Positions 52,686 to 61,105 of a stretch of DNA of 64,000 nucleotides are shown one piece after another. Within the stretch, counting starts at the first letter, position 1; each line of letters begins with the position of its first letter. The notes under the pieces were generated by a model that was given only the letters and a program-made list of their open reading frames with translations, did not search any database and was not told the origin of the DNA. The position numbers and the translations under genes were made by a program. Source of the stretch: Amnibacterium flavum (lineage in GTDB: Bacteria > Actinomycetota > Actinomycetes > Actinomycetales > Microbacteriaceae); the NCBI RefSeq assembly GCF_003097495.1, contig NZ_QEOP01000002.1, positions 1,302,001-1,366,000 on the forward strand, given 5' to 3'.

Positions 52686-53564
52686 ATGAACGCTCTGAGC
52701 CTCGGGATTCCCGGCGTCGGCGCAGTCAGCTCAGGAACTCACTTCTGCGCGCTGTACTCGGGCCCGGCCGAACGCGACCGCTTGTTGTACGCCTTCCTCG
52801 AGGAAGGTCTGCGACAGGGCGACAAGTGTCTGTGCCTGATCGACGATGTCGACCCGGCGGTTGTCCGGGACCGAGCCGTGGGACAGTCGGGCTCCGACTA
52901 TTCGCGCCGATCCGCACAGCTCGACGTCGAACGTTCGTCGGACGCCTACCTGCGATCAGGAGAGTTCAGCGTCGAAGACATGGTGAGCTTCCTCTCCGGA
53001 AGCGTAGATGCGGCTATCGCCGAGAACTTCAGTCTTCTCAGAGCCGCCGGCGAGATGTCCTGGGTGCTGTCGGGTCCTCCGGGCTGGGATGACCTGTTCG
53101 CATACGAGTCCTCTCTCAACCAGATCGTCGAGCACGAGCCCGCCATCCTCATCTGCCTGTACGACCTCAGGAAGTTCGGCGCCGAGATGCTCATCGAAGT
53201 CCTCCGCACCCACCCGAGAGTGTTGCTGGACGGCACGGTGATCCATAATCCGCACTACATGGAGCCGGCCGAATACGCGTCGGCGGGCCGAGCTGCAGCG
53301 ACGATCCAGCCCCCTTTGGTCAGGGTGGACACCCAGGGCGCCGATGAAGCGGACAGCAGGTGGGCGTCGCTCACCGACGCCGAATTGCGGGTGATCTCGC
53401 TCGTCGCCCAGGGCATATCGAACCGCGAAGTCGCCGGAGACCTCTACGTCTCCCGCCATACCGTAGACGCGCACCTCAAGCACATCTACCTGAAGCTCGA
53501 CATCCACTCTCGAGTCGAGCTGACCGTGCGGGCCCTGCAGCGCCGCCTGCCCGCAAGGTACTAG
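52686..53564 (+). CDS. MEDS-domain LuxR-type regulator
   Basis: 292 residues. The N-terminus is a MEDS sensory domain (GTHFCALYSGPAERDRLLYA, the conserved His-x-Cys pair at 19-21; then CLCLIDD), also found in DcmR. The C-terminus is a LuxR HTH (LTDAELRVISLVAQGISNRE, then VSRHTVDAHLKHIYLKL). Such proteins respond to small organic ligands, and the His-Cys pair may bind metal or substrate. ATG 52686 is used; GTG 52677 would add three residues. The ABM gene follows 150 bases downstream. Confidence 0.85.
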   Translation: MNALSLGIPGVGAVSSGTHFCALYSGPAERDRLLYAFLEEGLRQGDKCLCLIDDVDPAVVRDRAVGQSGSDYSRRSAQLDVERSSDAYLRSGEFSVEDMVSFLSGSVDAAIAENFSLLRAAGEMSWVLSGPPGWDDLFAYESSLNQIVEHEPAILICLYDLRKFGAEMLIEVLRTHPRVLLDGTVIHNPHYMEPAEYASAGRAAATIQPPLVRVDTQGADEADSRWASLTDAELRVISLVAQGISNREVAGDLYVSRHTVDAHLKHIYLKLDIHSRVELTVRALQRRLPARY

Positions 53565-53715
53565 CTCGAGGTGGTGCTGCCCGCCGGGGAATACCCGTTC
53601 ACGGGATGCGCAGCAACGGCGCGGCCGTGAAGCCTAGGCGGAGACAAGCTCTCGGGCGCCGTCCCCTTGTGTCCGTCAGGTCACAGCGTCTCCCCCGGAG
53701 CGAAGGAGCGGAACC

Positions 53716-54015
53716 ATGCTGACCAAAGCCCTTCTCGTGCGTCTCGAGGCACTGCCAGGTCAAGAGGAGCAACTCGCGGACTTCCTGATCAACGCGCGGT
53801 CGGTCGTCATGGAGGAGCCGGGCACCATCGCGTGGTTCGCCATCCGGTTCGGCCCCTCGACGTTCGGCGTGTACGACGTGTTCCCCGACGACGAAGCTCG
53901 CGACGCCCACCTCGCCGGCGGAGTCGGCCAGGCGCTCGGCGCGAACACCGGTGTGCTCTTCAGCTCGCCGCAGATCGAACGGATCGACATCCTCGCCGAC
54001 AAAGTCCCGGCATAA
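53716..54015 (+). CDS. ABM-domain (antibiotic biosynthesis monooxygenase-like) protein
   Basis: 99 residues, ferredoxin-like dimeric alpha+beta barrel: ALLVRLEALPGQEEQLADFL, MEEPGTIAWFAIRFG, and FGVYDVFPDDEARDAHLAGG. Members act as small quinone or heme monooxygenases or as stress proteins; a substrate cannot be named. AAGGAG lies seven bases before ATG 53716. Confidence 0.85.
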   Translation: MLTKALLVRLEALPGQEEQLADFLINARSVVMEEPGTIAWFAIRFGPSTFGVYDVFPDDEARDAHLAGGVGQALGANTGVLFSSPQIERIDILADKVPA

Positions 54016-54086
54016 CCGCCGATCGGGATGCGCCCCGACTGGCTACCCCGACCGCCGCTTCGCGTCGCGGCTGGGACATCGTCGGC

Positions 54087-54338
54087 TCAGATCTTGCCTT
54101 CGCGAGCGACGGAGGCGGCATGAGCACGCCGCTTTCGCCTCCATATCACGAACTGCAGCACGGAAGTAGCGATGACCAGCACCACGACAAACCACGATGC
54201 GAAGCGCATCCAACCGTACGGCGACGTGAAGGCCAGGAGAAGCATCGAGGCCACCAACAGCACATCGACGACGACCGTGGCGACAGGCGAAGCCAAGGCC
54301 CGCGCCCATCGCGGCCAGTTCTCCGTCCCAGGGTCCAT
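54087..54338 (-). CDS. small two-helix membrane protein
   Basis: 83 residues with two hydrophobic segments (about 17-38, ASPVATVVVDVLLVASMLLL, and 46-65, FASWFVVVLVIATSVLQFVI), followed by a basic WRRKRRAH stop-transfer patch. No family recognised. It lies alone between the ABM gene and another small membrane gene on the same strand. Confidence 0.6.
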   Translation of the reverse strand: MDPGTENWPRWARALASPVATVVVDVLLVASMLLLAFTSPYGWMRFASWFVVVLVIATSVLQFVIWRRKRRAHAASVAREGKI

Positions 54339-54544
54339 CCCAAGACGCTACTGCCGCCCTCTCGGACCAACAAGCAACTCATCGACGCTCGAAAGGAACG
54401 AGCAAGACCCATCAACATCACGCAGCTGTCTGTGCGGTAACCACGTCCACCGGGAGCACCGCTCCCACTTGAGAGAAGGAACAACTCCCATTGCCCTTCA
54501 TGGCGCGTGCCGGACAAGCATGTCCGACGGGCTGCGCGCTGATG

Positions 54545-54754
54545 TCAGCGGTACGAGAGGCGCTTCGACTCTCGAAGCAGGATCGCTCCGCCCACGACCA
54601 TCGCCACCGCCCCGACCAGGAGCAGTGCGCCAAGCGCGATGCGCCACGTCTCGCCGTCCGCGAGGGCCAGCAACACGCCACCGAAGACGCCCGAGCCGAC
54701 ACCAACAACGATCGAGAGCACCGAAAGCCAGTGCAGCCACCGTGGGGTTTGCAT
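54545..54754 (-). CDS. very small two-helix membrane protein
   Basis: 69 residues: WLHWLSVLSIVVGVGSGVFG (first helix), a DGETW loop, then ALGALLLVGAVAMVVGGAIL and a basic RESKRLSYR end. Composition and topology suggest a real membrane protein, but the ribosome site is weak; GTG 54763 would add three residues. No family recognised. Confidence 0.5.
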   Translation of the reverse strand: MQTPRWLHWLSVLSIVVGVGSGVFGGVLLALADGETWRIALGALLLVGAVAMVVGGAILLRESKRLSYR

Positions 54755-54854
54755 GCCGATCACACTAGCGAGAGGCTCGCGCCAGCTTGTCGGCTGCAAT
54801 CTCTGCCGCCCAACCCGCATCGGTCGTCGGGGCTCGTCCGGCCAGTAGACGTGT

Positions 54855-55031
54855 CTACTGGTCGCCCTCGCGAGCACGCCGTGCCTCTGCGTGGCGCGCA
54901 GCCAGCTCGCTGAGCGGACGGAGGGCTCCACGTGCAGTTTCCCCAAGGTCGTACCCGACCAGGAGCTCCCTGCCGGACATGCCGCGCATGTATCCGACGG
55001 TCCAACCTCCGGTGTCCGGGGTGTAGGTCAC
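54855..55031 (-). CDS. small hypothetical protein (58 aa)
   Basis: An open frame starting at GTG 55031 with GGGAGGAG seven bases upstream, a near-ideal ribosome site. The product is soluble: VTYTPDTGGWTVGYMRGM at the start, then GYDLGETARGALRPL and an Ala/Arg/Glu helix. The pattern (a strand pair W-T-V-G-Y, then helices) recalls small antitoxin-like or HicB-like proteins, but I cannot assign it. The frame continues upstream without a start codon, so it could be a remnant. Confidence 0.4.
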   Translation of the reverse strand: MTYTPDTGGWTVGYMRGMSGRELLVGYDLGETARGALRPLSELAARHAEARRAREGDQ

Positions 55032-55116
55032 CCCGAACTCCTCCCGCTCCCCAAGCGCGATGAGCTCACCTATCGCGCGCAGAGTCGCATCCTCGTAACC
55101 GCCGGCCCTTGTTCAA

Positions 55117-55137
55117 GACTGCCCGTCATGGGCAGTC
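55117..55137. terminator. hairpin GACTGCCC/GGGCAGTC
   Basis: An 8-bp perfect stem with a GTCAT loop at 55117-55137. It lies in the 417-base gap between the small hypothetical gene and tRNA-Pro. Possibly the last of the hairpins that end tRNA transcription, or the upstream boundary of the small gene's transcript. Confidence 0.4.
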
Positions 55138-55200
55138 GTTACTAGGACCCGACGAGCGCATTGGAGTGGTCTCGGAGACGGAACCGCGATACAGGAATGA

Positions 55201-55238
55201 CGAAGGCCCGGTAGAACCTCACTCCTACCGGGCCTTCG
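55201..55238 (-). terminator. terminator hairpin 3 downstream of tRNA-Pro
   Basis: CGAAGGCCCGGTAG (55201-55214) pairs with CTACCGGGCCTTCG (55225-55238), 14 bp. On the minus strand it is preceded by CATCCCGACAG, a copy of the tRNA 3' end. Confidence 0.75.
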
Positions 55239-55274
55239 CTGTCGGGATGCACCCCGCTGTAATACCTCGGGGAG

Positions 55275-55312
55275 ACGACGAAGGGCCGCCCTGTCGGGCG
55301 GCCCTTCGTCGT
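55275..55312 (-). terminator. terminator hairpin 2 downstream of tRNA-Pro
   Basis: ACGACGAAGGGCCGCCC (55275-55291) and GGGCGGCCCTTCGTCGT (55296-55312) form a perfect 17-bp stem with a TGTC loop. It is again preceded on the minus strand by CATCCCGACTG. Confidence 0.8.
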
Positions 55313-55403
55313 ATCAGTCGGGATGCACCCCACCGCACGGCCGTCACGCCGCTTCGCAGCGCGCCGGAACCGGCGGCGGGGGCCCCCCCGTAATCGCTCA
55401 TGC

Positions 55404-55444
55404 ATGAAAAAGGGCCACCCGTATCCGGGGCGGCCCTTTTTCAT
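55404..55444 (-). terminator. terminator hairpin 1 of tRNA-Pro
   Basis: ATGAAAAAGGGCC (55404-55416) pairs with GGCCCTTTTTCAT (55432-55444), enclosing ACCC/GGGG. On the minus strand it begins right after the tRNA and gives the A-rich/U-rich flanks of an intrinsic terminator. Confidence 0.85.
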
Positions 55445-55448
55445 ACAG

Positions 55449-55522
<74 letters not shown>

Positions 55523-55603
55523 ATAATCCATGCCTGGTCGAACGGCACGATCAACCACTTTACCGTGTCGCGGAGCTCCCCGTGACACCACATCGGCGGG
55601 AGG

Positions 55604-56182
55604 TCAGGCTGACAGTCTCAGGTTCAGCCCCACATGGTCCGGGACCGCGAACTTCAGCGACGGCAGCCACGCATCCGGGACCGCGAACTTCAGCGACGGC
55701 AGCCACGCATCCGGGGCCGGCCACGGCCGACTCGTCGGCAGCGAACGCAGCAGACCTCGCACCGAACTCGCCGACGCCTCCATCGGCAGCACCCGCATCG
55801 GCGCCAGATGCGCCAACGCACCCAACCACCAATGCCGCCACGTCCCCTCCAGCGACGCCGGCTCGATCACCACGTAGTAGTCCGGCATGAACGCCTCCCC
55901 CGAGACGAGACGAGACACCGCCGCCTCGACCTCGAGATCCAGGACCTCGGCCGTCGACTGGTCGTCGAAGAACTCCACCCACGCAGCCGCCACATGCCGC
56001 AACGGATCGACATCGTGCACCACATAGGTCGCATCCGATGTCGCGATCAGCTTCGCCGCGGTCTCGCTGTCCGCATCGGCCAACGCCATCGCATCCACAC
56101 CGGCGAACCGATCAAGCGACGACAGCACATGCTGCGCTTCCGGACCGACGACGGCGATGGTGGTTCCGTGAACTGGGGCCAT
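55604..56182 (-). CDS. hypothetical protein with 12-residue tandem duplication
   Basis: 192 residues, not recognised. An alpha/beta N-terminal half (TIAVVGPEAQHVLSSLDRFA, then ATYVVHDVDPLRHVAAAWVEFF) has a Rossmann-like look; the C-terminal region repeats PDAWLPSLKFAV twice in tandem because of a 36-bp duplication. Residues MPDYYVVIEPA and TWRHWWLGAL form conserved-looking aromatic patches. No signal peptide or membrane helix. The ribosome site is weak, and GTG or ATG starts up to 56293 are possible. Confidence 0.6.
   Translation of the reverse strand: MAPVHGTTIAVVGPEAQHVLSSLDRFAGVDAMALADADSETAAKLIATSDATYVVHDVDPLRHVAAAWVEFFDDQSTAEVLDLEVEAAVSRLVSGEAFMPDYYVVIEPASLEGTWRHWWLGALAHLAPMRVLPMEASASSVRGLLRSLPTSRPWPAPDAWLPSLKFAVPDAWLPSLKFAVPDHVGLNLRLSA
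55641..55712. repeat. 36-bp perfect tandem duplication inside the hypothetical gene
   Basis: GGGACCGCGAACTTCAGCGA and the following 16 bases at 55641-55676 are repeated exactly at 55677-55712. The unit is a multiple of three, so the frame is kept and 12 residues are doubled. Confidence 0.9.
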
Positions 56183-56323
56183 GCGCCACCCTAGAACCCG
56201 CACCACCCGCCGACGGCGCTCGACGCCCCGAACGTAATCTGCACGAAACCGGCGGCACCCATAGCCGACTCTTACGTTCCCCCAACCCCGCACGCGGAAA
56301 ACGGGTCTTCACTGATCGACGCT

Positions 56324-57262
56324 ATGGCGAAACGCGACAACGACTTCTTCCCCGACGACTTCGCGTCCCTCCCCAAGAAAGAGCGACGCGTCTACGAGCG
56401 CGAATACAACCGGTGGCTCCGAGAAGAGCAGGCCAAGGCGCGGCGCCGTCGCAAGATCGCCGGACGCTCCGCCCTCATCGTCTCCCTCGTCGCCGCCGTC
56501 GCGATCATCGCGCTGATCGCCGTCGTCACCGTGCGGGCCGGATGGGTGGGTCCCGAGAACATGGCCAGCGACGGTATCCACTTCACCGGCGACACCAGCG
56601 CACTCACCGCTACCACCACTGCGGCTCTGCAGCCCGACGACCAGCCGACCGCCGACCCCACCTCGGACGAGACGAAGATCGCCGACATCGTCATGTACGT
56701 CGACTACACCTGCGCCGACTGCGCCACCTTCGACTCCACCAACGCCGAACAGCTCACCAGCGTCGTGACGGGCGGATACGCGACGCTCACCGTCCATCCC
56801 ATCGGAGCGAAGGGCGATGACTATTCGATGCGCGCCGCCGCCGCCATGGGGTGCGTCGCCCAATACGACCCCGACCAGTTCCTCGTCGCGAACTCGGCGA
56901 TGCTCGCGTCGATACCGCCCGGCGGGGACGACCGCAGCAATAAGGACATCGCCGGGATCCTCAGCGATGCCGGGGTCACGAACACCGACCTGGAGACCTG
57001 CATCACCGACGGCAGATTCGGGCACTGGGCCGCCGCGGCCACCGACCGCGCGCTCGCCGGACCCCTGGCCGGATCGGCGACGGTGCCCTACATCGCGGTG
57101 AACGGCACCCAGTACACCGGGGCGCTCGACGACGCCGACGCCTTCATCACGTTCATCTCGTCGCTCTTCGCCGGAGACACCGCGGATGATGGGGCGGCCA
57201 CAGATGATGGGGCGGCGACAGACGGTGGCGCGGCCACCGATGGGAGCACCGAAGGCCAGTGA
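56324..57262 (+). CDS. membrane-anchored DsbA-like thioredoxin-fold protein
   Basis: 312 residues. A charged N-terminal cytoplasmic region (KKERRVYEREYNRWLREEQA), one membrane helix at about 49-70, then an extracellular thioredoxin-fold domain of the DsbA type with YVDYTCADCATF (Cys130-Ala-Asp-Cys133) and the cis-Pro in ATVPYIAVNG. The C-terminal tail is a repeated DDGAATDGG low-complexity stretch. It likely acts on disulfides of secreted proteins. It starts 140 bases from the divergent hypothetical gene. Confidence 0.88.
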   Translation: MAKRDNDFFPDDFASLPKKERRVYEREYNRWLREEQAKARRRRKIAGRSALIVSLVAAVAIIALIAVVTVRAGWVGPENMASDGIHFTGDTSALTATTTAALQPDDQPTADPTSDETKIADIVMYVDYTCADCATFDSTNAEQLTSVVTGGYATLTVHPIGAKGDDYSMRAAAAMGCVAQYDPDQFLVANSAMLASIPPGGDDRSNKDIAGILSDAGVTNTDLETCITDGRFGHWAAAATDRALAGPLAGSATVPYIAVNGTQYTGALDDADAFITFISSLFAGDTADDGAATDDGAATDGGAATDGSTEGQ

Positions 57263-57286
57263 GCTGAGGTCCGGCGGCTCGAGGCG

Positions 57287-57510
57287 TTCGTTTCGACGGG
57301 CTGAACGGGCGGGGGCCGGTGGGTGGCTTCGTTTCGACGGGCTCAACGGGCGACGGGTGGTGGCGGGTGGCTTCGATTCGACGGGCTCAACGGGCGCGGG
57401 CTGACGGGTGCCTGCGTTTCGCTGCGTTCAACGGGCGGCGGTGGGTGCCTTCGTTTCGCTGCGCTCAACGGGCGGCGGCGGGTGGCTTCGTTTCGACGGG
57501 CTCAACAGGC
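57287..57510 (-). repeat. six-copy intergenic repeat array, reversed orientation
   Basis: Six copies of CTTCGTTTCGACGGGCTCAA (or the TTTCGCTGCGCTCAACGGGC form) start near 57287, 57327, 57371, 57412, 57449 and 57486, spaced about 37-44 bp. This is the same family as the arrays at 7.8-10.1 and 47.7 kb but on the other strand. It fills the 310-base gap between the convergent DsbA-like and thioredoxin genes; no gene is seen. Confidence 0.88.
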
Positions 57511-57572
57511 GGCGGGCCGTTAACGAGGGCGACCCCGGCGCCGTGGCGTCGGGGTCGTCTTCGTGACGTCGG

Positions 57573-57965
57573 TCAGGCCTGGGTCGAGTCGACTCCGGCG
57601 GCCTGAGCTGCCTTCGCGGCCTCGTACTTGGCACGGACGTCGTCCATGTCGAGCGACTTCACCTGCTCGATGAGGTCATCCAGTGCGGCGCCGGGCAGAG
57701 CGCCCGGCTGGCCGAAGATCGGGATGCCGTCGCGGTAGACGACGAGCGTGGGGATGGAGCGGATGCCGTATTCAGCCGAGAGCTCCTGCTCGGCGTCGGT
57801 GTCCACTTTCGCGAACGTGATCTCAGGGTTGGCCTCGCTGGCCTTCTCGAAGATGGGGCCGAACTGCTTGCACGGGCCGCACCAGTCGGCCCAGAAGTCG
57901 ATCAGCACGATGCCGTCGGCGACGGTGTCGTCGTGCGTCTCCTTGGTCAAAGTCGTAGTAGCCAT
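57573..57965 (-). CDS. trxA: thioredoxin
   Basis: 130 residues with the classic active site DFWADWCGPCKQ (Cys29-Gly-Pro-Cys32) and the cis-Pro in SIPTLVVYRDG. It reduces cytosolic disulfides with thioredoxin reductase. The C-terminus has an extra helical, Ala-rich tail (KYEAAKAAQAAG) of about 20 residues beyond the usual 105-110, common in actinobacteria. ATG 57965 is chosen because the first strand starts directly after it. Confidence 0.95.
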   Translation of the reverse strand: MATTTLTKETHDDTVADGIVLIDFWADWCGPCKQFGPIFEKASEANPEITFAKVDTDAEQELSAEYGIRSIPTLVVYRDGIPIFGQPGALPGAALDDLIEQVKSLDMDDVRAKYEAAKAAQAAGVDSTQA

Positions 57966-58104
57966 GCAAGTAGTAACGCACCCGCGGCTGAAAGCATTCC
58001 ACGAACCGAACTCCCTCATCCGAGCCGGGATTCGGGTCAACTTTCCGCCGGTCTCCCCCTCGCGACGGAGGCGCCCCGAGACCTGAGTTCGCTACCGTGA
58101 AGAG

Positions 58105-59385
58105 ATGACCGCCACGCCGCCCGACGCGTTGAGCGACGACTGGCGGCGACCGACCCCCGATCGACGCGGATACCGTGCCGACGCCATCCTCGCCGTCGTC
58201 ATCCTGGCCCTCGCCCTCTCCGCCTTCTTCATGTACGAAGCCGCGGGCTTCTACCAAGACCCCGCACCCCTCTGGCTCAGCCTCCTGTGCGTCGGGACGC
58301 AGAGCCTCGTCCTCATCTGGCGGCGACGCTGGCCCGAAGCGGTCCTGCTCGTCAGCGCCGTGGTCTTCGTCGCCACCCAGCTCCTCAAAGTGCCCGAGGT
58401 GCTGTTCAGCAACATCTCCCTGTTCATCGCCCTGTACACCGTCGGCGCCTGGGCTCGGCACCGTCGGCGCGGCACACTGATCCGCGCCGTCGTGATCCTC
58501 GGCATGTTCATCTGGCTCTTCTTCGCCCTCGTCGATCAGAGCAGGCAGGCCCAAGCCGCCGCAGTGCCGGGCGAGGACGCGCTCTCGCCGTTCATCGCCA
58601 TCGGGCTCATCACGATCCTCAACAACCTCCTCTACTTCGGCGGCGCCTACTACTTCGGCGACCGGGCGTGGGCATCGGCCCGTGCGCGCGTCGCGCTCGA
58701 AGAGCGCACCGCGGAACTGGCCGCCGAGCGGGAGCGGACGGCCTCCCAGGCCGTCGCCATCGAACGACTCCGGATCGCCCGAGAACTGCACGACGTCGTC
58801 GCACACCACGTCTCCGTGATGGGCGTGCAGGCAGGTGCGGCACGGCGGATGCTCGAGACGCAGCCCGACCGCGCCGCGGACTCCCTCACCGCGATCGAGG
58901 CCAGTGCGCGCGCGGGGGTCGAGGAACTGCACCGCATGCTGGGCACACTCCGCGATGACCAGACCCCCGTCTCCCCCGGTGACGGCCCGAGCACGCGGGG
59001 CCTCGACCAGCTCGGAGACCTGGTCGCCGAAGCCCGCGACTCGGGGCTCTCCGCCACGCTCAGCACCGTCGGCGACCCCAGACCCGTCTCCCCCACCACC
59101 GGTTTCACGCTGTACCGGGTCGCTCAGGAGGCGATCACCAACACGCTCAAGCATGCCGGCCCGACGGCCTCGGTCGACGTCCGCGTGCGATACCTCGACA
59201 CGGCCGTAGAACTCGAGGTCACCGATTCGGGCGGCAAAGCCGCTCCCGGGCGCGCGCCCGGAGCCGGCCTCGGGCACATCGGCATGCGCGAACGCCTCGC
59301 CGCCGTGGGCGGCACCCTCGAACTCGGACCGCGATCGCGCGGCGGGTATCTCGTCCGAGCCTCCGTTCCCGCCGGTGCCGTATGA
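58105..59385 (+). CDS. sensor histidine kinase, NarL-partner (HisKA_3) type
   Basis: 426 residues. About five membrane helices at 25-185, a coiled linker (RVALEERTAELAAERERTAS), the dimerisation/phosphoacceptor motif RLRIARELHDVVAHHVSVM (His229), and a HATPase domain (ITNTLKHAGP N-box; GAGLGHIGMRERLAAVGG G-box). It senses a membrane-related signal and phosphorylates the partner regulator. The start overlaps nothing upstream; the stop overlaps the response-regulator start by four bases. Confidence 0.93.
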   Translation: MTATPPDALSDDWRRPTPDRRGYRADAILAVVILALALSAFFMYEAAGFYQDPAPLWLSLLCVGTQSLVLIWRRRWPEAVLLVSAVVFVATQLLKVPEVLFSNISLFIALYTVGAWARHRRRGTLIRAVVILGMFIWLFFALVDQSRQAQAAAVPGEDALSPFIAIGLITILNNLLYFGGAYYFGDRAWASARARVALEERTAELAAERERTASQAVAIERLRIARELHDVVAHHVSVMGVQAGAARRMLETQPDRAADSLTAIEASARAGVEELHRMLGTLRDDQTPVSPGDGPSTRGLDQLGDLVAEARDSGLSATLSTVGDPRPVSPTTGFTLYRVAQEAITNTLKHAGPTASVDVRVRYLDTAVELEVTDSGGKAAPGRAPGAGLGHIGMRERLAAVGGTLELGPRSRGGYLVRASVPAGAV

Positions 59386-60038
59386 GCGACATCCGTGTGC
59401 TGCTGGTCGACGATCAGGCCCTCCTCCGCGGAGGCATCCGCGCGATCCTCGAGAGCGAACCCGGGATCGTCGTCGTCGGCGAAGGCGACGACGGGCAGGC
59501 GGCCATCGACCTGACCATGTCTCTCGCGCCCGACGTCATCTGCCTCGACGTGCAGATGCCCGGGATGGACGGTCTCACCGCCGCCCGCCATATCGCCGCT
59601 CTCCCCCATCCGCCGGCGATCCTCATGCTCACCACCTTCAATCGCGACGACTACCTGTTCGAAGCGCTCCAGCACGGCGCCAGCGGGTTCCTGCTGAAGA
59701 ACAGCTCGCCCGAGAGGCTCGTCGAAGCGGTCCAGGTCGTCGCCCGCGGTGACGCACTGCTCAGCCCCGACGTGACGCGCCGGGTCATCGAGCACTTCAC
59801 CGAGCGCACCACGGTCGAGCCCAGCGCTGCGGCCGAACAGCTCACCGATCGTGAGCGGGAGGTGCTCGGACTCGTGGCGCGGGGCCTCAGCAATGCCGAG
59901 ATCGCCCGTGAGCTGTACCTCGGCGAGGCGACTGTCAAGACGCACGTGTCGAAGGTGCTGCTCAAGCTCGGGCTGCGCGACCGAATCCAGGCTGTCGTGT
60001 TCGCGTACGAGCACGGGATCGCGGTCCCGGGGGCCTGA
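59382..60038 (+). CDS. NarL/LuxR-type response regulator
   Basis: 218 residues. Receiver domain with Asp10/Asp11 (LVDDQ), phosphoacceptor Asp56 in CLDVQMPGMDG, Thr in MLTTFN and Lys in LLKNSS; then a LuxR HTH (LTDREREVLGLVARGLSNAE, then ATVKTHVSKVLLKLGLRDRI). Translationally coupled to the kinase. Its likely target is the ABC exporter gene pair downstream, as usual for this arrangement. Confidence 0.95.
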   Translation: MSDIRVLLVDDQALLRGGIRAILESEPGIVVVGEGDDGQAAIDLTMSLAPDVICLDVQMPGMDGLTAARHIAALPHPPAILMLTTFNRDDYLFEALQHGASGFLLKNSSPERLVEAVQVVARGDALLSPDVTRRVIEHFTERTTVEPSAAAEQLTDREREVLGLVARGLSNAEIARELYLGEATVKTHVSKVLLKLGLRDRIQAVVFAYEHGIAVPGA

Positions 60039-60090
60039 GCCTGTCTGCTGGTCTTGATACGCGCTGCGCGCTGCTCGACCTCCGAGGTTG

Positions 60091-60126
60091 CCCGCCCACT
60101 GAGCGGAGCGAGGTGAAGGGCTCCCC
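60091..60126 (+). repeat. single intergenic repeat copy
   Basis: CCCGCCCACTGAGCGGAGCG followed by AGGTGAAGGGCTCCCC, a diverged copy of the window-wide repeat, lies in the 182-base gap between the response regulator and the ABC exporter. Just upstream, GCGCTGCGCGCTGCTCGACC is also repeat-like. Confidence 0.65.
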
Positions 60127-60220
60127 CGTGCGGCGGAGGGGTGTCGGCCGCTGCCCTCCCCACGGCGGATAGCGCCCGGTGGCGCGCGTCCCTAGCGTTG
60201 GCCAGGACGGAAGGAACACC

Positions 60221-61105
60221 ATGCTTCAGATCGACGGAGTGACCAAGAGGTTCGGCACCCGAACCGCCCTCGACGACGTGTCGTTCGAGGTCGGCGACGG
60301 TCGACTCACCGGATTCGTCGGCGGGAACGGGGCCGGCAAGACGACCACGATGCGCATCATCCTCGGGGTGCTGTCCGCCGACTCCGGCAGCGTCAGCCTC
60401 GGCGGATCGAAGCTCGGTCCCACCGACCGTCGCCGCTTCGGCTACATGCCCGAGGAGCGGGGCCTCTACGCGAAGATGAAAGTCCACGAGCAGCTCGTCT
60501 ACCTCGCCCGTCTGCACGGGGTCGGACAGAAGGATGCGAACGCGAACGCGACGACCCTGCTCGACCAGCTCGGCCTCGCCGAGCGCGCCGGAGACACGGT
60601 GGAGAGCCTCTCCCTCGGGAACCAGCAGCGCGCCCAGATCGCTGCAGCCCTCGTCCACGGCCCCGAGGTGCTGATCCTCGACGAGCCGTTCTCGGGACTC
60701 GACCCGATGGCCGTCGAGACCGTGCTCGGTGTTCTCCAGGATGTCGCCCGGCGAGGCGCCCCCGTCCTGTTCTCCTCGCATCAGCTCGACGTGGTCGAGC
60801 GGCTCTGCGACGACGTCGTCGTCATCGCGGACGGAACAGTGAGGGCGAGCGGGTCTCGTGAGAAGCTCCAGGCCGACAACTCCGGCAACCAGTTCGAGCT
60901 CCTCGTCGCGGGCGATGCGGCCTGGGTGCGCGACATGCCCGGCATCACGGTCGTCGACTTCGACAGCGGTTACGCGCTCTTCCAGGCGGACACCGACGAC
61001 GCTGCCCAGCACGTGCTGCAGCGGGCGATGCAGAACGGAACCGTCGTGAGCTTCGGGCCCCGCAGACCCTCTCTCACCGAGATCTTCAAGGAGGTAGTCC
61101 GATGA
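60221..61105 (+). CDS. ABC exporter ATPase (NatA/CcmA type)
   Basis: 294 residues: GGNGAGKTTT, signature SLGNQQRAQIAAALVHG (Ser-Leu-Gly-Asn-Gln variant), LILDEPFSGLDPMA and FSSHQLDVVERLC, plus a C-terminal domain DUF4162-like region. The family exports Na+, antibiotics or peptides with the neighbouring permease. GGAAGGA six bases before ATG 60221 sets the start; a longer frame from 60179 has no site. Confidence 0.93.
   Translation: MLQIDGVTKRFGTRTALDDVSFEVGDGRLTGFVGGNGAGKTTTMRIILGVLSADSGSVSLGGSKLGPTDRRRFGYMPEERGLYAKMKVHEQLVYLARLHGVGQKDANANATTLLDQLGLAERAGDTVESLSLGNQQRAQIAAALVHGPEVLILDEPFSGLDPMAVETVLGVLQDVARRGAPVLFSSHQLDVVERLCDDVVVIADGTVRASGSREKLQADNSGNQFELLVAGDAAWVRDMPGITVVDFDSGYALFQADTDDAAQHVLQRAMQNGTVVSFGPRRPSLTEIFKEVVR

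Noticed and set aside
55275-55312. attachment site of a prophage
   Set aside because: The shared tRNA segment is only about 10-11 bases and no integrase is nearby; it is kept as an observation rather than called an att site.
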